From Guillardia theta CCMP2712 (taxonomy: Eukaryota; Cryptophyceae; Pyrenomonadales; Geminigeraceae): a stretch of 64,000 nucleotides of DNA. Where the stretch lies: the NCBI RefSeq assembly GCF_000315625.1, contig NW_005434651.1, forward strand, positions 145,115 through 209,114. The letters run 5' to 3'. The stretch's first letter is position 1; the number at the start of each line of letters is the position of its first letter. The translations under genes and the position numbers were made by a program. The notes under the pieces were generated by a model. It saw nothing but the letters and a program-made list of their open reading frames with translations, did no database searches and had not been told where the DNA came from. Below, piece by piece: positions 23,361 to 34,500 of the stretch.

Positions 23361-26300
23361 GATGGCGGATAGGAACGCACGCTACGCTCGAGATCAACGG
23401 CATGAGGGAGAGCATCTGGGGCATGCGAGAGATTCTTGACCTGATACGCGTCCTACCTCGAACTCCCCTGCTCCTTCCTCCTCCTCCCTCCTCCCTCCTT
23501 CCTCCTCTTCCTCCTCTTCCTGTTTTGCGTCTCGTCAAATCTCAGTTCAAATTTTGACCTGCCGTGCTCGCAGAACAGGGAGAGCGGCCGATCGCATGCA
23601 CGCGAGAGCGTCGCCTCGAGAGAGGCTGGTGAGCGAAGGGCTCGACCGAGTTGTCGACAGTCTGCATGACAGCGGGAGCTCATTGCGGAGGATGCGAGAA
23701 GTTCCGGGCCCGTCAAACTTCGTCAATTTGTTGAGATCTTACGTACAAGGACATTTGAATTGTGTTGTACTTGCTGAGATCTTGAACAGACAAATGGAAC
23801 TCATCATAACGATGACGACGACGATGATGACGACGTCGATCGTGATGTTTCAGCAGCAAGGCATCGAATCGACTTCGACTCAGGTCCTGTTGCCGGATCA
23901 TAATTCAACTTGCTGACCTTCGCTGCGTTTGGTCATACAGCTATCTTTCGCTCGAACGATCCTGTTCGAAAGGTAGTCGGGTGGGATGAAGAGCAGACGA
24001 GCTGACAAGTGACAGGAGGAGAACAAATCGATTGAATCTTCTTCTCAAAAAGCAAACGTCAATCCGGAAGGTGCTTTCAGTGCGGTAGACGACGACAGTT
24101 TTCACATCTACAACAAGGTGACTCGCCTCCCCTGTCTTGCTCCCAGGGCCTGAGGGACTTCCAGTACATGCAACATCATCGTAGCAATCGGTCGAAATTC
24201 TCCCCTCCCAGTCCGGTTGGCAGCGACATGTCTCGAACTCCCCAAAGAAAGTTCTCTCCTACCTCACAGGAAACTTCCCTGCACTCTCAACCAGCAAGAC
24301 CAACCTCCTTCCTCGCCAGCTCTGACAGAGACACGGACTCGGCAGACGCCATGAGGAGCGCGGTGCCTGCTGGAGCTCGGGACCCTGATCCCGTCGTCTA
24401 CTTCGGCGTCGGCATCAGGCTGGAGAGCAAGAGAGGAGGAGCAGGGCAGAGCAGGAAGATTGTGATTGCTGACATCGTCCCTGGGGGACCGGCATCGAGT
24501 GTGCAGGACAAGGCAAATGAATCTCATCCTCTGCCTGCTCCTCTTCCTCCTCTTGCTTGCGACGTCTCTAGACCCTTCCTCCTCCCACCTGCCTCTCCTC
24601 CTCCCTCTCTCCCTGCTCCTCCTTTGTTGAGATGGAGGTCCTTGGGCGGTTTCCCTTACTCAGTGCCAACCAGGTGACGGGCAGGAAGGCTCTGAATGTA
24701 GGGGACGAGATCCTAGAAGTCGACGGGCACAAGGCAAGTCCATGAGCGGATCGAGAAGTTTGTGAGTCACGAGGGCAGGCGGATGGGAGGAGCAAGGAGG
24801 AGATTCAAGCGCTGCTGGCCGGAGGGAGGGAGGAGACTGCCAGGCTCTTCGTGCGGAGGAGAGAGGACGGGAGGGTTCGGGAGGTGACGATCAGGAGAGG
24901 GCTCACGAGTCTGAAAAAGGAGAGGAGCCCCTCCAGGGACGCCACGCTCGAGCTCAACGACCTCGTTGACTCCGATCGATCCGTCACAGGAAGAGGAGCG
25001 AAGAATAAGGAGGAGGCGAGCGAGAGCTGGAGGGGAGCAGGAGCGGCTGACGGAGGAGGAGGAGGAGGAGGACTCTCCTCCGTGGTGATGGAGGACTCGG
25101 AGATGGAGTCGCGATGGCGGAGGCTGCAGGAGAGCAGGTCGAAGCTCGAGGAGGAGATGCGCTCGAACCAACGGGATCGCCCTGCACACCTAGAGGCCAG
25201 CAGCAGCCTCTTCCATCTCCCGGATCGGCGATCTCCCGAGGAGAGGACAAGCAGGTCGTTAGCTGGAGAAGAACTGGCCTCGCCGAGGAGGATCGCAGCC
25301 CCTTGGGAGCAAGGTATACTTGCTCTCATGGCCCGTGTCTCCATAACCTGCCCAGCAGGCCAACAGCTGGCCAACAGGGCTGAGCCTCCGAGCAGGCGCT
25401 TCCTCGACTTCTTCGATGCCAAGAAGTCGCAAGGAGAAGCAGAGGACTCTAGAGACCTCTCCTCGCCCAGCAGGAGACTAGCAGAAGAGGACAGGCAGAC
25501 TGTGCGTATAAAGGTTGAGCTTCCAATATCTCCCTCCTCCTCTTCCTCCTCCTCTCGTCTTTCTCAGCTCCTTCTCACACACTTCCCCTGCCCTGCTCTG
25601 CTCTGATCTGACGCCAGGAGGACCTGTCCACGGCGAACTTGTCTCCGATCGCCGCCAAGGGAGAGGACGAGAGGCATTTTTCCCTCTTTCCCTCCTCTCG
25701 TGCTCATTTCTCCGCTCAGGTCAAGCGCATCCCTCCTGACCTCCCAAGATGAATTCCCCTGGTCGTCGCCACTGCGAGAGCTGAAGATGACGAGCAAGGC
25801 AGTACCTGATCACGGCATGTACTCTCCTCGGAGGAGGGAGGAGGAGACAGGGAGGAGGAGGAGAGAGGAGGAGAAGATTGAGAACGAGGAGGAGGAGAAG
25901 TCCATTGCAGACTTGAGGATGAAGAACTTCGACCTCTTCTCTCGGTCAGCAGCTACCCCAGCAAAGCTCAGCAGCCCGAGACAGGAAGCTGCGAGGGAGC
26001 AGAGGGGAGGGAGGCGAGAGGAGAGGAGGGAGAGCGAGAGGAGGAGGAGGCAGAGTTCCTCCACCCTCCTCCTCACCCTGGATCGAGACTTCGATCGCAC
26101 TTGCTCCACCGCAAGCAGCATGCAGTCCTTCAAGGACGCACTCGTGCGGGACTGCGCGGAGTCTTTGCAGGTGGCACAGCGGCAGGTGGAGGTGATCAGC
26201 GTGGAACGAGGGTCCATCCTAGTCAAGCTCCTCCTCCTCTCCGACCTGCTGGGGGATGAGCTGGAAGGTTCGCTCACAAACGGCAGGAAGAGGACGAGCG

Positions 26301-28060
26301 AGGAGCTGGCGAGGGAGCTGAGAAACTGCGTGTCAAACCCGATGAGCATCCTCTGCCAACGGCACGGGGCCGTCCGAGCCCAGCTGCTCCCAGAGCTGCA
26401 GGGAGCTGGTGACAGGAGGAGGACGGGGAACTGGGAGGCGACTGGACGTGGGGAGAGCCAGAGAGGAGGAGAGGGGGAGAGCAGGAGGGAGCAGTTGTTC
26501 CTCCCATCAACCTTGAAGTCTCCCCGGCAGGGGAAGGTGGAGGAGCCGACGGAGGAGACGTTTCCTCTGTGGATGAGAGACCTGATGCGATCGAACGATG
26601 AGCAGAACAGGCCACTGCGGAACGCTTCCTCCTCCTCCTTGCTCTCCTCCTCCAGGCCTCGCGGCCCACCCAGCATGTCGGTGAGGGAGCTGCGGAAGGT
26701 AACTGCCAGCTTCCTGTGCTGCTGCTCCTGCTCCTGACCTCCTGCTATCGTGCAGCACATGATTGTCAGACCTGTCGCCGTCGCAAGGGTCACCGTCCAC
26801 CGAGCAAGGGACCTTGTGGCATCCAACAGATGGAGCAGCTGCTACTGCCTCCTCTCCCTCCGGCATCAAGAGAGCTTCACTGGACTGCAGGACAATACCT
26901 CTTCTCCCCAGTGGAACTTCTCCTCCTCCCTTCCCGTCTACGACCTCTCGGACAAGATCCGAATCTCCGTGATACAGCAGCGGGTATCCTCCTCCTCCTC
27001 CCCGTCCTCCTCCTCCCCCTTCTCCTCCTCCTGTCAAGAGATCGGGCACATTGCCCTTCCTATCAGGATGGCAGAGAGCTTGGTGGAGTTGCGCTCCTCC
27101 TGGTACGTCTTGCAAGATGAGCAAGAGGCTCCGGTCAGCAGCAACGGAGCAGCCAGCGCGCTCTGTGTATCGCTGCATGTCAGCCTGATCCAGCCGGAGC
27201 AGGAGGACGTCAGCAGGTGGTGGAAGGAGGGATGGGCGGAGGTGAGGAGGGAGGAGGGCGCATGGCAGAGAGTCCGCTGCTTCCTCGACCCGTGGGGCCC
27301 TCGACTGGTCTGCTTCTCCTCCCCCTCGGACCTTGACCCTCCCGCCCTCGTCGTCGACCTTCGCAAGTTCCACGTTGACTCTTCCTCCGTCTCCTCGAAG
27401 TTTGAGAAGCTGGACCTGTCGGGGGCAAGAGGCACGAGCTCCTTCCCTTTCGTCCTTGCGATCTGCGGGGAGGAGAGGGGAGGAGGCCGGGGGCTTCCGG
27501 CCGCTGAAGCGAGCAGAGGATACGTCCTGCTCGACGGGTTGGTCTTCCTTGGGGTAATGTGTCGGAGAGGAGGAGGAGGATGCAACGTGACGTCGGCGCA
27601 GGTGGAGAGGAGAGAAGATTTTGAGCAGTGGACTCGATGCCTGTCGGCCACAGCCAGTTTCCACGTCCTCAACAGCTGGAGGGAGGAGGACGCTGCACCC
27701 TCCTCCTCCTCCTCCGCCATGGAGTTCGGCGGTACCCGAGTCTTCGACGAGCGCTTCCACGTCCTCGATGTTGCTGCTCCTGGTCCTGCAACAGCTGAGC
27801 AGCTCCAGGCTGAGACCGACAAGTCTGGACGAGAAGCAGGAAGAGGAGAAGAGGAAGGAGCAGGAGCACAAGTCCTCGAGTCGGCTCCGCAGTCGCCGAC
27901 AGACTCGACTAAGGACTTTCCCTCTCCTCCCCCTCCTCCTCCTCCTCTTCATCATCTCTCTCGGCGACCATGGCAGCCCTCAAAGACAGTCTGCGCTATG
28001 GGTTTCACTATCTTCGTTCTCCTCCTCATCCTCATCATTATACTCAGTCTCTATGTCTGA
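23361..28060 (+). CDS. Tail-anchored PDZ-C2-PH protein
   Basis: 5' exons up to about 23760 cannot be phased with confidence (ATG candidates 23361 and 23402). From 24016-24117 and 24150 onward the model is in phase. A PDZ domain is built from YFGVGIRLE, DIVPGGPASSV, KALNVGDEILEVDGH and EEIQALLAGGREETARLFV, spread over three exons joined by two GC-AG introns (24513-24673, 24734-24796). A charged low-complexity region follows, including a third GC-AG intron at 25674-25719. From 26757 an in-phase exon carries a C2-like domain (VARVTVHRARDLVASNRW ... DKIRISVIQQ), then a PH-like domain (GWAEVRREEGAWQRVRCFL ... FEQWTRCLSATASF), and ends with a single hydrophobic helix (FTIFVLLLILIIILSLYV), a tail anchor. 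This suggests a cytoplasmic scaffold at a membrane, binding lipid through C2 and PH. Confidence 0.75.
24513..24673 (+). other. GC-AG intron
   Basis: Donor GACAAG|GCAAAT, acceptor CAACCAG|GTGACG; phase 0 both sides, joining the two halves of the PDZ domain. Confidence 0.7.
24734..24796 (+). other. GC-AG intron
   Basis: Donor CACAAG|GCAAGT, a textbook GC donor, acceptor GCAAG|GAGGAG; phase 0, continuing the PDZ domain. Confidence 0.75.
25674..25719 (+). other. GC-AG intron, 46 nt
   Basis: Donor GACGAGAG|GCATTT, acceptor CCGCTCAG|GTCAAG. Required to shift frame from EDLSTANLSP to SSASLLTSQDE. Confidence 0.6.
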
Positions 28061-28506
28061 GCAATTTAGTATGAGCGGGACTCATGGATTTTGATTTGTT
28101 TATAACTTAGTCACGAGTCGCTATCCGTCTCCTGGCAGTGCCCTTATCGACGTCAGTCACTGAGTCGCAACTACCGGGCTCTAGACACTGCGATCCCCGC
28201 GGCTCCGGCCGAGCGGCCAAGAACGGGCCGGGCCCGGGGCTGGCCGCCGATAGGTTCCGACCTGCGGCCGGCCTGCCCTCAGAGTGGCCGCCCCTGCCGT
28301 AACGGAAGAGCGGCGATATATGAAAAGAAAGAACTTGAAATGGATCAGTCGGAGTTGTGAAAGATTGACCTTCTTTGCTTCAGTTACGGTCATCTCAGTT
28401 TACATTAATGAATGATATTCGTGGATTTGTCTACAGAGGTCCGTGATTTGGGCCGTGAAAGATCCCTCGTCATCGATAACACTGACATGAACATGGCCGC
28501 GGAGTC
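28061..28506. other. Convergent intergenic region with GC-rich island
   Basis: Between two convergent stop codons. 28130-28310 is GC-rich (GGGCCGGGCCCGGGG, GCGGCCGGCC) and starts with GTCAGTCACTGAGTC at 28152, a word shared with islands near 9.8 and 56.6 kb. No RNA gene recognised. Confidence 0.6.
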
Positions 28507-31500
28507 CTAAGAATCAGACGAAGAGATCAGCCGTGTTCGTAGATCCCTCAGAACCCTGTGCAATCTCTCACGGTGCAACGTTGCCTCCAACTCGCTCAGA
28601 GTTTCTTGCCTTATGTCCATCTGAAACAAATGGCTCTGGCACGCCGAGGACAACTTGGCTCTCCCTGCAGCACTCAAGCGTGTTCCCCTCCCAATCTCAG
28701 TCTCATTTCTTTCAGCCAGATCCCGGTGCCACATGGAGATGATATCCCTCCGAGGAGTCGTCAACAATGTTTTCTTGTAGTTGCCAAACTGTCTTGAAGT
28801 TGCAGTCCCTGTTAATTCCATCTTTCTGCGGTGGGCAAGCAAATCCATCTGTCGATAGTAGATAGAGTTCTCGATCTCATGGCGAGCTTGATCGACTTTC
28901 TCCATCACTTGTTCGGCAGCTCCACATGTCTGCATTTCCTTGCAGACAGGACAAGTGTCAAACTGTCTTCGATTCGAGGCTCTCAACTCTGATTTCGCTT
29001 TCTTGACAATCTTTCCTGATCTGCGCCAAAGCTGAGTGTAGCTATCTACACCGATGGCGCGGAGTCCTCTTTGGGTGATGAAGCCATTCTTGTCCACCTC
29101 GCTCGATTCTACGGCACTTCCATCTGGCATGCGCAGTTTGAACGCGAGGCATCGCAGAGCACGAAGTTCCGATTGCCCTGCCAGTGCAGCAAAGTCGTCT
29201 CGAGCTCGCGGAACCCTCCAGTTCTTGTCTGGATCATCCTGCTCCTGCTCCTCCTCCTCGGCTGACCAGCTCTCTTCTGATACAGAAGAATCCAAAGGCA
29301 TCCGAAAGTCTTCTTCATTTTCTTCTGGTTCAACAACATCTACCATCCTTCCATCGCGCCATGCGTTGCACCGATTCTTCCTTTCTGTTCCTTTGCCATA
29401 CAAATGCAACATGCAGGGCTGGAAATTTCTCAGATCCTGTGCCATCTCATTGCAAACTGTCATGAAAGCTAACCAATAGTTGCCATGATCTTCACTCAGC
29501 AATTCATAGAATCTTAAAGAAAACTTTCGACTGACACTCTGCCTTACGATACCATGCCAACAAACCACTACTTTCACTCCAACTGAACGCAGAGCGTAAC
29601 CAGTGGACAGGGTAGAGCACGCGTTCAGGAAGATACATTCGATCTTTTGCAGAACACTAGCTCGTGCATGAAGTTGGATCAGATTCGACAGATGTTGTGC
29701 TGTGACCTGGTTCTCTTGCTGCTTTCGTCCTGTTTCGGAATACCAATACAACCCTCCTGACGAGTCACTACCATGACCTGAAAAATGGCAGCGCCTACAG
29801 GACCTTGCGCAGCAGGTTTCTACTGTACAAGCGGAGCAGCAGATCCCAACGCCAGCATGTGCGACCCCCACAAACTTGTGCTTCTTGAAGAAAGCAGCGC
29901 GGAAGAGATCTTTGAACTCCTGGCATTCCCTCTCCGGATCAATGTCTGTTCCACAGCGACAGGAAAAGAAGACAACTCTAAAGCAAGTAAGATTCTCTTT
30001 CAAGCTGACGGGTCTCGTTAAAGTGGAGATCAGCTCACAAGGAACAACATTCGGACATTCGCAGATCATCTTCAAAACTCGAAGCATATCACTTGCATCG
30101 TGAAACCTTCCATTTCGGTCTTTGCTGAGCGCCTTGACGAGAACTTTCGCAAGAGCATGCCTACCCAAGGTATATTTCTCTTTTCGCTTGTCCTTGCACA
30201 GTAGTTGTGGTAGTTCTCGGATCTTGATGCATTCGATCAGTTTCAGACTATTCTCTGCTTCGAATGGTCTCTTCCCGCTCACCATCTCGTACAGAACGAT
30301 CCCGCAAGACCACACGTCTGATCGCTGATCAACTTCGTTCTCTCCCCCTCCCATCGCAATCTCTGGCGACGCGTAGGCCAAAGTTCCTTTCAAAAAGTCG
30401 CCGCTGGTAATCGATTGATCATCCAATCCATACCTCTTGGAGACACCGAGGTCCACAACGACAGCACTTCCGTCAATGTCTCTTATCATGATGTTTGCAG
30501 GCTTGATGTCTCGATGAACGATGGGGTAGGGTTTGATGGCATGGAGTACAGACAAGCCTGCAAGTACATCACACATGACGTGGCAAGCTTTCAGGTTGTC
30601 GCCTATCAGGTCTGAAGTGGATTCTTGTCCGTTGGCTATTTCTCTATCCAACTTTTGCCGCAGAGACTCTCCCTCGACATAGTCCATGACCAATCCAAGG
30701 AATCTTTGTCGTTTGATATCCTCAAACTCTTGCAAGACATCTACAACATGCACCACGTTGGGATGATCACCAGCTATTTGACTAAGGTTGTCATACTCCC
30801 TCTTCGAATTCAGTCCCGCTTTGACGATTTTGATTACCACCAAACTCTTGTTGAACTGCTCTGCAAGCCATATACTGCCCTGCATTCCCTTTCCCAACCT
30901 CTTCCGGATCAGATATCCAGGTATCTGTGGTACCGGATCAGAAACAGCCTCCAAATCATGCGGGGCTTGACTGGTGTCTTGTTGGCTATGATTGCTTTCC
31001 TCGCCAATGTCAGCCTGATAGGTGAAAGGATTCGAGGGAACAGGTAGTTGAGGCTTTTGAAGATTCGAGAATCTCACAGCAGGAAGATCGCATCTTCGCA
31101 GAGTTCTCCTTGTAGGCAAGAGATCTCTGCTCTCCACTGTCTTGCCGTCGCTCAGGGTGACACGTCGGACCCTCTGTACATCTTGCAACAACTTTCTGTC
31201 GCTCAAGTCTTCTCCGCATGGAATCATTGCCACAAGGTGCAAACCAGGTTGTCTCCTTTCTGCTGCCTCAATAGATTGGTTGACGTAGCGAAAGAGCGGC
31301 CATTCTGTGGCTGCCATAGAACAAGCGTCAACCAAGTCTACCCAGCTTACCACCGTCATGATCGATTCCATAGCTGAGCCGCTCGAAGACTGCAACTTAG
31401 CCATCCGGACTACAAGAGTCTCGTCCACGAATTCAGATTCCTCACATCGCAGAACCATTCCCTCTGCTGATTGTCCAAGAACTTCAACAGAGATGTGCTC

Positions 31501-34500
31501 ATTGTTGTGATCCAGGTGCCCGATAGTCGACCATTCAACTTGAAGTTCGCTGAGGAAGAAACTCTCGAAATGGGAGCACTGATATTCTCTCCTTACGATA
31601 GCACGACAGTCCGAGCTCATCTGTGGAGACCAAGGGGAGGGTAAGGTATACCTTCCATCAAGAGATCCCTTTGGAAACATAGCGGGAACAACATAACTAC
31701 AATGCCCCTGCCTAGCACAAACTTGACAAAACTTCTCATCAGGGAGGTGTGTTTGATACTGGTGCATAAGCTTGAATCCTTGCAGGAGGTAAATGAGAAC
31801 ATCCTTGTCGTCCTCCGATACATTTTCCCAGAGCCAACATCGAAGAAGCCTGTCGCAGAGTCTGCCACCATTTCGCAGCGACTCCAACTGTCTTTTCCCC
31901 TGCATATCCATCCTGCCATGAAGATTTCGAAGCTCATCGTTGAGATTGCGGTCGTCTCGCTCGTGGACTACAAACTTGATAGCATCAATAATCCACTGCG
32001 GCCTTGTAAACACATATCCTCGCAATCTCTCATGCACGGAGTCATTGCCATAATACAGCACAGCTCCTATGTTGTGCAGGTAGTCTAAAGCACGAAAAAC
32101 CTCCTCTCGTTCCATATTGCATTCAACAGCGGCAGCGACAAGATCTTCTGCTTGAACGTAAGGCCGAGCACACAACTCTAAGAGTTCATGCGAACTGTTT
32201 TGTTCAGTGTAAGCTTGCACAACTTGTTCCCATTCTCTCTCTATCAATCCTTCACCTTGTCCTTTAAGTGTATCAGGATGATCTCTGATATCTTCACGCT
32301 GTGCTGTTTCAAGTTCTTGTTTTTCCTCAAACACTGATTTGCAATCTTGCGCCAGCATTTCAATTGTTGCCTTTATATGATCAAGCTGTGAAACATTCTC
32401 GTCTTGGTTTAGTGTTGAAAATTGATATGGACTTTGGGTCTCATCATGCAATCTTGGAAGCGAAGGCATCGAAAGATTGACTTCTCCATCATTGTTTGAT
32501 AGCTCAGGATCCAACATCAGATCGCCGAAAGTCTCTTCATTCTTCGCTTGCTCTGCACTTGAAACAGCACACTCAACTAATCCCGAGCAAACTTGACACA
32601 AATCCCATCCGCACTCTCGACATCCAATCATCTCCTGACCTCTCTCTATGAGAGCGGAGCAGCGATCGCAGATATAGACACCAGGAGTTCTAAAGTGAGA
32701 AAGAACGTGGCCGCTGGGGCAAAGTCTGTTGCTCCACACATGCGATGCAGTTCGTCCACAACATCCCATACAGAGGTCCCAGGAGCAGATTGTACAGCTC
32801 ATCATCTGTTCCCCACTTATGATGCATTGTGAACATTGATCGCACATGTAGGTGGCTCCAATGCCTGGAGTGAGAGGTGATAGGCGATGACCGCGAGGAC
32901 AAACTTTCTCGGGGATATCTAACTGCCGCGAGCGTGCTCGTGAAGTTGCAACATGTTGACCCCCGAGCCTGAAACACGACTCCAGCATGAGATAGCTGAG
33001 AGGGGTTGTGTTTCTTGTTAGCGGGAAACTCTTTTGATCTTGTATCAGGCATTCTAACGTGTCTCGGAGGACTTCAACTCCCATAGCCGAAGGATCCAAA
33101 CTTACAGCAGCGAATAGAAAGATTCGGGGCCTCTTGGAGATTAGTTCACGCAGTCTGAGTGTGAAGAGATTCTCTCTTTCATCTCGTGCAGAGGCATGAT
33201 TGAAGTACGAAGCGGTTTGTACCTTCGGGTTGCTTGATTTTTCTATCTCATGCATCTTGAAATGAAGATCGACCAGGTGCTGTTGATGACTGATATCACA
33301 AGCTTGTTTTGCTCGCGAAAGAAGATTGTGAAAGCATTCATCCTCTTTCACTTTCAAAGGCACTTGAAGATCAAGCCTCAAATTCTTCAAGCTTGATTGA
33401 AGTACATGATCTCGTTCTCTCTTCAATGCATACCATTCTTCGGGTAGGTCAAAGAGGTGAGCAAGCTTGGCCTCTGCTTCTCTTAGCTCTTCATGCAACT
33501 CTTTGACATTGTTTTCTTCCCAACAGACAATGCTCTCTTGGACTTGAAGCAATCTTCTCGATGCACAGTTAGATGTAGATTCAGGGGTTGACTCTCCATG
33601 ATCATCATCAACGTTTGCTTCAGCTTCGAGCAAGTCGGCGTGCGTTCCCACGATGCTCACTGCTGCTCCTGGGACTTGTGATTGCACTGCTTCCACCCAT
33701 TTGAATGCTTGCACATGGCAGTCCTGCTGAGATAAGTCTATCACGCAGACATAAAGAGCTCCAGGAGACATAAAGAACCGATGGGTTGCGAGATAAACGT
33801 CATGTCCACCTGCATCGTACGAATTGATCACTAGACGGCTGTTCTGATTCAGTTTGTGTGATTTCACGACAACTGATACCGTCCTGTCATCGTCAGCTCG
33901 CATGCGAGGTCTGCCAGTCTCGAGCGTATCCAACAAGCTACTCTTTCCCGCTTTGGGTTCCCCGACCAACATCATTTTGAGCATATGACTCTCGACGTGT
34001 CCTTTGTTCAGATCTCTGAGATATTTCAGGCAGAAGGGGGCTCCTCGCTTGCACACATGTGGAGGGGGTGTGTGGAGATTGAGACATCCTGTAGTGTTGA
34101 GAATCCGTAGAGAAGTGCATCGTGCGAGTGAATAGGATATTGTTTCCAACTCCTTGTTGTTGTTGAAGTAAACCATCTGGAGAGCAATCAAATCTCCAAT
34201 CCATTCTGGACAACTCCTTAATCCTATATTTTGAAGATCCAACACTGTCAGGTTGGACAATGCTTGCAGAAAGTTGGAGTTCTCAAGACTCCTTCCTAGG
34301 TTCTCATTTTGTCCAAGTCCAAGTGATCTTAAGTTTGAAAGCGCACGTAAACATTGAGGACAGCTCACTTGACCGGTTCCTGTGAGATCCAAAGTTTCCA
34401 GACCACAAAGCTTGAGCATGACATCATCATCAAGGCTCAGCTCTTGATTCCATCCCAGTATGAGCACTTGCAGCTGAGTCAGCTCTCTTAACCAGCTGGG

